Source of the DNA: Arthrospiribacter ruber
GTDB taxonomy: Bacteria; Bacteroidota; Bacteroidia; Cytophagales; Cyclobacteriaceae
Assembly: GCF_019343195.1 (NCBI RefSeq)
Contig: NZ_RPHB01000003.1
Span: forward strand, 62,001 to 126,000
Direction: 5' to 3'
Length of the DNA stretch: 64,000 bases
Below the pieces are notes generated by a model. The model was not told the origin of the DNA. It did not search any database and saw nothing but the letters and a program-made list of their open reading frames with translations. Both the position numbers and the translations under genes were made by a program. Of this stretch, positions 27,412 to 36,700 are shown piece by piece (position 1 is the stretch's first letter; each line of letters opens with the position of its first letter).

Positions 27412-28284
27412 TTGAAGAGACTTGTAAAAGTAGGCTTAGTTCAGAATTCCTGCAGTGCTGATCTTGCTTCCAACTTCCAAAAATCAGTACAAGGCATCCG
27501 GGAAGCAGCTGCCAAAGGTGCCCAAATTGTATGCTTACAGGAACTTTTCGGTTCCCTTTATTTCTGCGATATAGAAGACCATGGCAATTTTGAACTGGCA
27601 GAAAAAATCCCGGGACCTGCAACAGAACAGTTTAGCCAGCTTGCCAAAGAACTCGGCATAGTAATCATCGCCTCCCTTTTTGAAAAACGGGCTGAAGGCT
27701 TGTACCACAATACCACTGCTGTATTGGATGCAGATGGAAGCTATTTAGGGAAATATAGAAAAATGCACATTCCGGACGATCCCGGCTATTATGAGAAGTT
27801 TTATTTTACCCCGGGAGACCTCGGTTATAAAGTTTTCAAAACTAAGTTTGCGACCATCGGAGTATTGATCTGTTGGGACCAATGGTACCCTGAGGCAGCC
27901 CGTATCACTGCCTTGATGGGAGCCGAACTCCTCTTTTATCCTACCGCCATCGGTTGGCACAAAGATCAGGATGAAGTCACCAACAAGGAACAATATCATG
28001 CTTGGCAAACCGTCCAAAAATCCCATGCAGTGGCCAATGGAGTTCCTGTAATTTCTGTCAATCGTGTAGGAATAGAAGGTGATATGAAATTTTGGGGAGG
28101 TTCTTTTGTTACCAATGCTTTTGGTTGGGTGACCTATCAGGCAGACCATGAAAATGAGCTGGTGCATGTGGAAACCATTGACATGTCCCAATCTGATAGA
28201 TACCGGACGCATTGGCCATTCCTCAGAGACCGCCGTATCGAAACTTATACCCCCATCCTCAAACGATTTATCGATGAAGACTGA
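27412..28284 (+). CDS. aguB: N-carbamoylputrescine amidase
   Basis: 290 residues from a TTG at 27412, giving the family-like start MKRLVKVGLVQNSC; another TTG lies at 27397, and no ATG exists between the upstream in-frame stop (27310) and the conserved region. Nitrilase-fold enzyme that hydrolyses N-carbamoylputrescine to putrescine, CO2 and ammonia. The catalytic triad is visible: Glu in QELFGSLYF, Lys in KYRKMHIPDD and Cys in GVLICWDQWYPE. It overlaps aguA by 11 bp, so the pair forms the agmatine-to-putrescine route. Confidence 0.93.
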   Translation: MKRLVKVGLVQNSCSADLASNFQKSVQGIREAAAKGAQIVCLQELFGSLYFCDIEDHGNFELAEKIPGPATEQFSQLAKELGIVIIASLFEKRAEGLYHNTTAVLDADGSYLGKYRKMHIPDDPGYYEKFYFTPGDLGYKVFKTKFATIGVLICWDQWYPEAARITALMGAELLFYPTAIGWHKDQDEVTNKEQYHAWQTVQKSHAVANGVPVISVNRVGIEGDMKFWGGSFVTNAFGWVTYQADHENELVHVETIDMSQSDRYRTHWPFLRDRRIETYTPILKRFIDED

Positions 28285-29323
28285 GGTTAAAACCCCAAAA
28301 GCATTTGGATATAGGTTCCCCGCAGAATTTGAACCGCATCTGGCTACCTGGTTGAGTTGGCCCCACAAAGAAGCATCTTGGCCTGGGAAAATTGATAGTA
28401 TTTTTCCCGCTTATGCGGAATTTATCCAATTGCTAACGGAAGGAGAGGAGGTACATATCAATGTTGGCAATCAGACCATGGAAAACTTTGCACTAAAGCA
28501 CTTAGAACAGGCAAAAGCGGATATGGATCAGGTTTTTTTCCATCAATTCTCCACCAACGATGCTTGGTGCAGGGACCATGGGCCAGCATTTTTGGTAAAT
28601 GAACAAGCCGAGCACCGCAAAGCCTTGGTCAAATGGAATTACAACGCATGGGGAGGAAAATACCCGCCCTTCGACCTGGACAACGAAATCCCTTACCACA
28701 TAGCACGGTATAGGAATATCCCAACTTTCAGTCCGGGCATCATTATGGAAGGTGGATCCATAGAGGTCAATGGAAAAGGTACCTTGATGACCACTGAAGC
28801 CTGTCTACTCAATCCCAACAGAAATCCACATCTCTCCAAATCCGAAATTGAATTTTATCTACAGGAATATTATGGAGTGGAAAATATTTTGTGGTTGAAG
28901 GATGGAATCGTTGGTGATGACACGGATGGTCATATTGATGACCTGACCCGTTTTGTAAATGCAGATACCGTGGTGACAGTAGTAGAGGACGATAGCTCCG
29001 ATGAAAATTACGAGGAACTCAAAGAAAATGTGGAATTGCTTGAAAAGATGACCTTAGAAACAGGGAAATCTCTGAACATTGTGGAACTACCCATGCCAAA
29101 GGCCATTATCTTTGAAGATATGCGTCTGCCAGCTTCTTATGCAAACTTCTACATTGCCAACACATCTGTAATCGTCCCAACCTTCCGTGACAGAAATGAT
29201 GACAAAGCACTTTCCATTCTCCAATCCTGCTTCCCCGACCGAAAAGTAGTTGGGGTAGACTCTTGGGACCTGATCTGGGGCTTGGGAAGCTTCCACTGCT
29301 TGAGTCAGCAAGAACCGGTGTAG
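28274..29323 (+). CDS. aguA: Agmatine deiminase
   Basis: 349 residues from the ATG at 28274, which overlaps the aguB stop and matches the family N-terminus (FGYRFPAEFEPHLATWLSWP). Converts agmatine to N-carbamoylputrescine and ammonia. Guanidine-modifying fold landmarks: NDAWCRDHGPAF, GIIMEGGSIEVNG, DDTDGHIDDLTRF (catalytic Asp-His region), and the catalytic cysteine near the C-terminus in GLGSFHCLSQQEP. The product feeds AguB directly, and the translational overlap supports coupled expression. A longer upstream frame exists but would run through aguB. Confidence 0.95.
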   Translation: MKTEVKTPKAFGYRFPAEFEPHLATWLSWPHKEASWPGKIDSIFPAYAEFIQLLTEGEEVHINVGNQTMENFALKHLEQAKADMDQVFFHQFSTNDAWCRDHGPAFLVNEQAEHRKALVKWNYNAWGGKYPPFDLDNEIPYHIARYRNIPTFSPGIIMEGGSIEVNGKGTLMTTEACLLNPNRNPHLSKSEIEFYLQEYYGVENILWLKDGIVGDDTDGHIDDLTRFVNADTVVTVVEDDSSDENYEELKENVELLEKMTLETGKSLNIVELPMPKAIIFEDMRLPASYANFYIANTSVIVPTFRDRNDDKALSILQSCFPDRKVVGVDSWDLIWGLGSFHCLSQQEPV

Positions 29324-29340
29324 GAAAGGAGGAAGCCTGT

Positions 29341-29400
29341 CCGACTGGTCGTCCAGTCGGAGAGGAAGGAGGAAGGAGGAAGGAGGAAGGAGGAGGGATG
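29341..29400. repeat. Hairpin followed by GGAAGGA tandem repeat
   Basis: A perfect 8 bp stem (CCGACTGG, loop TCGT, CCAGTCGG; 29341-29360) lies 17 bp past aguA and may stabilise or end its mRNA, although no T run follows. Immediately after it, 29361-29398 is a purine tract of about five copies of a 7 bp GGAAGGA unit. The rest of the gap up to 29591 is AT-rich with no gene. Confidence 0.75.
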
Positions 29401-29591
29401 AAGGATGAATAAGTGATTGTAAGGTAGATGAGACGGGGGACAAATCTACCTGGACACTGAACAGTGTTTAGTCTTGATAGCTTTAATCCATTATATAAAT
29501 GGGCAGAATTGAAAAATTTTTTTTGCTCGATGTTTTAAACTTTGCCCTTCCATTTCCACCTTCCTCTTCCTATTTTTGAAAAACCTCAATT

Positions 29592-32500
29592 ATGCCTTTA
29601 TCCAAAACAGAACTTAACCACGCAGACAATTTTTTATATTATATCAACAAGTCTATAAAGCAGAAAGGCTATATGCTGTACCAATCCGGAGGGGTCAGGT
29701 ACAGGTACTTTGATCCGGATACTCAAAACCTTCATTTCCAGGTAAAGGGAAATGTTGAGGAGTCATATCAGGTGCAGATCAACCTTAGCCTTTCACCCGA
29801 ACCTGATTTTTTTAGCGATTATGATGAGGAAGAGGATTCCAGTTGCGAATGCATCTACTTCGAACAGGAACTTGAATGCAAGCATGTAGCCGCTGCGCTT
29901 TATTTTATTCTGCACAACAAGAAAAGTGATTTCAAAAAAATCCTTTCTGATGAGCCCAAAGACCAAAAAAGCGATAAAATCACTGCTTTCCCCATTAGCA
30001 TTCCTTGTTCTTTGGAGGAGATGGATAAGTTTCACGAGCTTATCCCGGATGATCCCAATAACAACTATTACGATGCGAACCTGAAGAGCGTCAAATTCCT
30101 GGAAAACGGCATCATCTATTATGTCTCGGGCTATTCCTACATGGATGAGCTGTCTGTCACCTACGACGAGGGACAGGTCACCATCAATGGCAGCATTAAA
30201 AGACCCCACCTGGTAAGGGCTGGCCTCAAGTGGCTTAAAATAAGATTTGAGGGAAAGGACAAGAGGGAATTGGGCCTACTTACCAGAGAACAAAGGGAAA
30301 AAATGATTTTGATGGAAGTGGAGGAAATGGGCCTGAAAGAGCAGCTGAAAGACCCGCTCAGTGCCATGGATTTTGTCCTGCATGACCAAAGGATTATTAT
30401 GATCAGCTCGGGCGAGTTGAATGGCTTGGTCAACCTGGACCAATACAAAAGTAATTTTACACATTACCTAAACCAAGCAAAGATAAAAAGCCTTGGCATG
30501 GGATCCTTCCAAGACACCAAGGAAGTGGACATTGGTACTTACAATGTGGCTTTTGCCTTTTGCTATAACCAATGGGGTAGCTTTACTGAAATCATACCTT
30601 TTATGGCCAAAGGTTCCAAAAAGGACCCGGAGGCTTTCTCCGTAAAGTTTGAGCGGCTGGATGATCCTCATGATATCCGCTTAAAAAGAAATCAGGATCT
30701 TGAGCGCATTTTATTCCTTAGGGACAGGTTCCAAAAGTCATTGCTCAACAAATCCAGCATGAATCCTTTTGATCAGTTCAGGGAATTTTATATAGCAGCC
30801 AAAGAATATCCCCTTTTTGTGTTTAAGGGCTTTCAGTATGAAACCCATAAAATCCGAAAAGCGCACTTTGATAAGCCCTTGGAGGCATTCAAAGCCAATG
30901 CCCAGTTGTTGATAGATAAAGGAGGTGTTATATACAATATCAGGACCATCATTGAATTTGGAGATAATAAATATGATTTGGCTGAATTGCAGGATCAGAT
31001 CATTTTTACCCAGGTTTTTGCCGTGTACAAAAATCAGGCTTTGTTGCTTTTTGATAGCGAGCGCCTATTAAAATTACTTGCCTTTCAAATGAAGAACAGC
31101 TTTATCCAAGTGTTGGATAAGGAATTTGACCAATACTTCAAACATATCCTATTGCCTATGGCCTCTTTTATAGAAATCTCGGATAAAACCGGTACCCTCA
31201 AAGAATCCGAAAACCCGGGACCGCTTCAAAAGCAATTGTACATTTCTGAACTGAATGGCCTTATCCTGCTGCGCCCGCAGGTGAAATATGCTGAATCTGC
31301 TTTTTCCAACCCATTGGAACAAAGTACCATTATCGATGCAGACAACAAAGCCATATACCTGCGGGATGAAGATTACGAAGATGAATACGTAGAATTTTTA
31401 AGGAAGCTCCATCCCAATTTCAAAAATGCCGGAAGTCAGGGACTTTTTTACCTGAATCAGGACAGTTTTATGAAGGATCTTTGGTTTTTCAAAGCTTTTG
31501 AAAAACTCAAATCAGAACAGGTGCGGGTCTTTGGGTTGGAAAAAATCAAAATCAAAAAGTACAACCCCTTCCCTCCAGCCATTTCCATGGAGTTTGGCTC
31601 CACACAGGACTGGTTTGAAGTCAGCGCCAAAGTGGCTTTTGGGGATCAAAAGGTCAAGTTGAAGGACATCAAAAAGGCCCTGGATCGAGATCAGGAATTT
31701 GTAGAATTGGCAGATGGAAGTATTGGGGTATTGCCACAGGAATGGGTCAAAAAATTCAGCAAGCTGTTCCGCTCCGGAGAAGCCGAGAAAGAAGGGCTGA
31801 AAGTACCCAAAACCCTTTTCCATGTGTTGGACGAATTTGAAGAGGCCCAAAGCTTCCCAGAGGTCATCCGTGAATTGGAGGAAAAAAAGGCCAAGCTCGC
31901 GGAATTTACCCAAATCAAAACTGCCAAAATACCTAAGAAACTGAAAGCCGAACTGAGAAAATACCAGCATACAGGCCTAAACTGGCTCAATTTCCTCCAG
32001 GAATATCAATGGGGAGGAATCCTCGCAGACGATATGGGCTTGGGCAAGACCCTTCAGATGATTGCCCTGATCTGTAAGCTGATCGAGCAGAACAAAAAGG
32101 CGAAGGTACTGGTAGTCGCCCCGACCACGCTCTTGTTCAACTGGAGAAATGAACTGGAAAAATTTGCACCCCACCTGGGTTATTTTGTCCATCATGGCAA
32201 TAGGTCTGACTCTTTGGAAGAGCTCAGCCAACATCAGGTGATCCTGACAAGCTATGGCCTGGTCATCAATGACCTGCCACTCCTCCAGCAGATACATTTT
32301 GAAGCCATCATTGCGGACGAATCCCAAGCCATCAAAAACACCCAATCACAGCGGTACAAGGCCATTACCAAGTTAAAAGGAAAGGTCAAAATGGCCATGA
32401 CAGGAACACCTATAGAAAACAGCCTGGCTGAGCTTTTCGCACAGATGAACTTTGTCAATCCCGGATTTTTCCTGTCTTTCAAAAGTTTCAAGGACAATTA

Positions 32501-33332
32501 CCTCAAGCCGCTCAAAAACGGTGACAGGGAGATTCTCAGTGAATTGCAGCACAAAATCAAGCCTTTTGTACTGAGGAGAACGAAGGAAGAGGTACTGACC
32601 GAACTCCCAGACAAAACAGAGGAATACCTGTATTGTGTGATGAAGCCTGCCCAAAGGAAGATTTATGATGCCTATAGAAATGAATACCGGGACTACCTGC
32701 TCAAGAAATTTGAGGAGGAGGGAGCCGAAAACTCCAAAATGTATGTGCTGGAAGGCCTGACCAAACTCCGGCTGGCCTGTGATGCCACCAACTTAGTACA
32801 GCATACCGAAGCTGCCAATGAATCGGTGAAAATTGAAATGCTGCTGGAACATATCCTGGAGAAAACCGGTAAACACAAGATATTGGTATTCAGTCAGTTT
32901 GTAAAAATGCTGGCATTGGTGCAGGAAAAACTGGAGGACAACCTGATAGAATATGCCTATCTCGACGGGAAGACTTCCCTGAAAGAACGTGAAAATGTGG
33001 TGCAGCAATTTCAGCAGGATGAGAAGAAAAGGGTGTTTTTGATCAGCCTTAAAGCCGGGGGAACCGGCCTAAATCTTACTGCCGCAGACTATGTGTATGT
33101 ATTGGATCCCTGGTGGAATCCTGCCGTAGAAAATCAGGCCATAGACCGCTGCTACCGCATGGGGCAGGAAAAACATGTCATCGCATACAGGATGATCTGT
33201 AAAGATACTGTGGAAGAAAAAATCATGCAGCTGCAGCAAGCCAAAAGTAAATTGGCCAAAGAAGTCATCTCTGAGGGTGACAGCTTCTTGGGGGCCTTGG
33301 ATAGGGAGAGTATGTTGGCGTTGTTCGAGTGA
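29592..33332 (+). CDS. SWIM zinc finger and SNF2-type helicase protein
   Basis: 1246 residues. The N-terminal SWIM zinc finger has the pattern CxC(x8)CxH (C85, C87, C96, H98), a nucleic-acid or protein contact module. About 700 residues without a recognised fold follow. The C-terminal SNF2/Rad54-type ATPase has Walker A DDMGLGKT (Lys819), DESQ box (909-912), and lobe 2 with ILVFSQF, AGGTGLNLTAADYV and DRCYRMGQ. Such proteins remodel protein-DNA complexes; in bacteria they are often RapA/HepA-like and linked to transcription or repair. It is convergent with the exonuclease-RecQ-UvrD fusion. No toxin or methylase partner lies nearby. Confidence 0.92.
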   Translation: MPLSKTELNHADNFLYYINKSIKQKGYMLYQSGGVRYRYFDPDTQNLHFQVKGNVEESYQVQINLSLSPEPDFFSDYDEEEDSSCECIYFEQELECKHVAAALYFILHNKKSDFKKILSDEPKDQKSDKITAFPISIPCSLEEMDKFHELIPDDPNNNYYDANLKSVKFLENGIIYYVSGYSYMDELSVTYDEGQVTINGSIKRPHLVRAGLKWLKIRFEGKDKRELGLLTREQREKMILMEVEEMGLKEQLKDPLSAMDFVLHDQRIIMISSGELNGLVNLDQYKSNFTHYLNQAKIKSLGMGSFQDTKEVDIGTYNVAFAFCYNQWGSFTEIIPFMAKGSKKDPEAFSVKFERLDDPHDIRLKRNQDLERILFLRDRFQKSLLNKSSMNPFDQFREFYIAAKEYPLFVFKGFQYETHKIRKAHFDKPLEAFKANAQLLIDKGGVIYNIRTIIEFGDNKYDLAELQDQIIFTQVFAVYKNQALLLFDSERLLKLLAFQMKNSFIQVLDKEFDQYFKHILLPMASFIEISDKTGTLKESENPGPLQKQLYISELNGLILLRPQVKYAESAFSNPLEQSTIIDADNKAIYLRDEDYEDEYVEFLRKLHPNFKNAGSQGLFYLNQDSFMKDLWFFKAFEKLKSEQVRVFGLEKIKIKKYNPFPPAISMEFGSTQDWFEVSAKVAFGDQKVKLKDIKKALDRDQEFVELADGSIGVLPQEWVKKFSKLFRSGEAEKEGLKVPKTLFHVLDEFEEAQSFPEVIRELEEKKAKLAEFTQIKTAKIPKKLKAELRKYQHTGLNWLNFLQEYQWGGILADDMGLGKTLQMIALICKLIEQNKKAKVLVVAPTTLLFNWRNELEKFAPHLGYFVHHGNRSDSLEELSQHQVILTSYGLVINDLPLLQQIHFEAIIADESQAIKNTQSQRYKAITKLKGKVKMAMTGTPIENSLAELFAQMNFVNPGFFLSFKSFKDNYLKPLKNGDREILSELQHKIKPFVLRRTKEEVLTELPDKTEEYLYCVMKPAQRKIYDAYRNEYRDYLLKKFEEEGAENSKMYVLEGLTKLRLACDATNLVQHTEAANESVKIEMLLEHILEKTGKHKILVFSQFVKMLALVQEKLEDNLIEYAYLDGKTSLKERENVVQQFQQDEKKRVFLISLKAGGTGLNLTAADYVYVLDPWWNPAVENQAIDRCYRMGQEKHVIAYRMICKDTVEEKIMQLQQAKSKLAKEVISEGDSFLGALDRESMLALFE

Positions 33333-33545
33333 TGGGATTTATGCGGATGTGAAATTTGTTGGGTTAAATCTGCCTATCCATCCACCTTTGGAATAGTACA
33401 TCATAGACGCCATAGTATTCTTTAACATCGTTTTAGCATGGATAGAACACTCCGGGTTTCCACTTCCCTGTCGCAGAAATATTCAGGACCAAAATAGCCA
33501 GTGGTAGGAAAAGGACTGATAGGTTGCATGGTAAAAGTGAGTTTG

Positions 33546-33590
33546 ATTTACAAATTGTAATTTACAAAATGTAATTTACAATTTGTAAAT
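33546..33590. repeat. 45 bp near-perfect palindrome between two helicase genes
   Basis: Two 21 bp arms (33546-33566 and 33570-33590) around a central AAA, complementary at 20 of 21 positions and built from repeated TTTACA / TGTAAA words. It lies in a 383 bp convergent gap between the stops of the SNF2 and RecQ-fusion genes. There is no terminal T run, so it is not a classical terminator. Nothing else recognisable is in the gap. Confidence 0.8.
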
Positions 33591-33715
33591 TGATTTGGTA
33601 TATTATTTAGTCCTGTTCTGTAAAAATATTGGATCAGGTCAAGCCTGCCTGTTTTTTGAACCAAAATGGATTTAATTTTTATCACTTCAGAATAAAAATT
33701 GGAGGATTTTTCTAA

Positions 33716-36700
33716 TCACAAGTTTCTTTTATCTAAATCAGTGTCCCCACTCACTTCACTTTTGCCAAAAACCACCTCTGGCAACACCACCAAAGCTTCC
33801 TTTCCCGTATCGGAATCCGTCCAATACACCATCCAATTGACCTTGACGCTTTTCAGCAGGTAATTTCTCATTGCAAGCTGCTCAATGGTTTTTTGGAAAG
33901 CAAATGAAAAACGAAGTATAGGCTGTCCTTGGGCATTAAGGCAATCCTGCCCGTTAAACCTGAGCTTTTCCCCAGGTCTGAGTCGGGAAACCTCCCGCTG
34001 TCGGCTATGAAAAAAACTTAGAAAGATATCCTTATGCAACAGCTGCATGATCAGGGTATCGGTATCTTCGAATAGATTGGATTCCTCTTTGAATTTCATC
34101 TGATTAACTTTCAATGTGTCCAAATACTGACCTTGGTAATGAATGGAAAGCAGACTTTTTGCCCTCGTCATCCCCACATAAAGCAATCGCTTTTCTTTTT
34201 CTTCTCTGATCTGCTTCTGTTGAAGCATCAGAAATACCTGATCAAATTCTTTTCCCTTGGCCTTGTGAATAGTGGAAACCAATATGCTTTCAGAAGACAA
34301 TCTGTAAAAATCCTCGATTCGGGACTCCAAGATGAATGTTTCCAGGTCACTTTTAAACCTGACCTTGGGATAGATCTTTTCAAAATCCTCCAACATGTTG
34401 CTGACCCAATCGAAGTGGGTACTGTGACCAAATTCCTTTATCAAAACCTCTTTGGCATAATTCCATTTCTCTTCCAGAATGGTGTATTCCCCAGGCTGAA
34501 GTTTAAGTGCTTTGAAAAATATCCGAACCTCATATAGGTTAAGCAGATTGAAAAGATCATTGCTTTGGACCAAGCTTGCAGGAAGGCCATTCTGAATTAG
34601 CAAACTTACTATTTTGTGGGCTTCTTCGTTGGTTTTGGTCAGTACGCCGACAGTACCGTTCAGGTCTGTGGATAAAACCTCATCCACCAAAGGCCTGACC
34701 ATAAAATCCCCAATATGCTTTGTGAGCCTGAGCTCACCGGGACTTTGGTCCTTGGCCATGATGGGAGTATGCTTTAGTCTTTGGGCAATGGTTTCCACCC
34801 ATTGGTTGCTGAAGTCCACGAGATTGCTCTTGCTTCTGAAATTTTCCACCAACTCATACTTGACGGCTTTCTTTTCTGTGATAAACCTTTCCAAATACTG
34901 GGAGCTTGATCCCCGGAATTCGTAGATGTTCTGGTCATCATCGCCTACGGCAATGACCCTCATTTCTTCATTTTGATCCATCAGGGCTTCTACCAAAGCA
35001 TATTCTTCTGCACTCATGTCCTGGGCTTCATCGATGACCAACACCGTCTTGGTGATTTCTTTGATCTCTGCTTTGTTTTCCCTGATGAGTTTGGTGGCCT
35101 GTGCGATAATCTCATCTGATTTTTCCAAAGTCCCCATTTTTCCCAAGAGGTCAAAGCAATAGGAATGAAAGGTCTTGATGTCCAAATACAAGGCAGCATT
35201 TCCGATCAGGTCCATCAGCCGCTTCTTAAATTCAGTCGCCGCCGCCCGGGAAAAAGTAAGCATCAGCAACTGTTCCTGCTTGACATCTTCCATCAAGAGA
35301 AGGGCTGCCAGTTTGTGGACAAGTATGCGGGTTTTGCCGCTGCCAGGACCCGCCGCCACCACGATATACTTGGAGTCTTTGTCCTTAATGATTTTCAATT
35401 GGGCAGGTGACAGTTCACCGAAAAGTTGCTTGAATTTGGCCGGGGTGATGTTCTGGCTGATCTCTTTTTGTCTCTCGCCTTTAAAATATTTGTTGAGAAA
35501 TGCGGAATAATTCATCTGAAAGTAATCTTCGACAAAGCGCAGGGCATCCTGATAATCGGCGATCATCTTTTTGGCATATTCTCCTACGATATGGATCTGC
35601 TGCACCTTGTTTTCGTAAAATTTCTCCAATTTCTGATAGTCCTCCTGCTTATAACGGGAACGAGTGTCTTCTATGGTTCTTTCTACTGTCAGCCTGTTAT
35701 AAAGAACGAGAAATCCACCTTCTATTTTTAGAGATTCTATTCGGGAGAGGTAAAAAAGGGCATCCTCCACCTCTGCTGAGGTACAATTTTTTACAAAAAG
35801 ACTTGAAGAGGCTCCGAAACCTTCTTTGAGTTCCTGAACAGAAAAATCCACTGACATCTCCCCGGAGAATAGCGGCAGATCATTGTCCGGAGAATCGGCA
35901 TGTTCAAAAAGGTAATGGATGATAAATTTAGCAATTTCATGTCTTTGGTGAAACTTCTCCTTCAACTCTTCCAAGGGCAGGTTCAATTTGAGTTCCACGT
36001 GGTTTTTGGAGGTTTTGGAAAACCTTTTGTCCACCCAATTTTTGATGCTCCAATAATTGAATACTGAGCGTATAAGGGCCGGAGTGACCCCTTGCAAGCC
36101 TTCTAACTCAGCAGCATCATTCAGGGCTTTGAGGTTATACACTTCTGCCTTTTGGGATAAAAGCGGAAGTAAAAAATTTTCCAAACGTCCAAAGGAATCC
36201 ACAATTTCCAAGGAGCGGTTGATATTTTCGGATTTACGGACAAAGGCTTTTAGGTCTTTGGCATCCGCAAGGATTTTCTCTTCCCTGAGCAATTGAATGA
36301 TTTCGATTACATCCTCCCTGACCATGCCCAGATGATCTGCGATGTAGTCGACCCTTGCCTCTGCTTCTTCGTCTTTGGCTTTTTTTCGACTTTTGGAGGA
36401 GAAAAGTTTTTTGATGATCCGGACTGCTTTTTCTTTTTGCTTTTCCGAAAACATTGTGGACAATTCAATTTTGGAAATGGCTTCTTGCGCAGTTTTGGTC
36501 TGAATGCTGCTGGCAAAAATTTTGGGCATGTTCTGACCTCTTTTTAAATACCCAGCATCTTCCAAAGCAGCTATAGCCGTGGTCACCCGGGTTTCCAGAT
36601 CCATGATAGAATCGTCCCAACCCGCCTTTCTTGCAATTTCCAAAGCAGAATTGGATACCTGCTTACGGTAGCGTGTAAGTTCCTTTATGGCCTTCCACAC

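Noticed and set aside
28148-28273. N-terminal extension of agmatine deiminase
   Set aside because: It would be read through the aguB coding region in another frame; the ATG at 28274 matches the family start.
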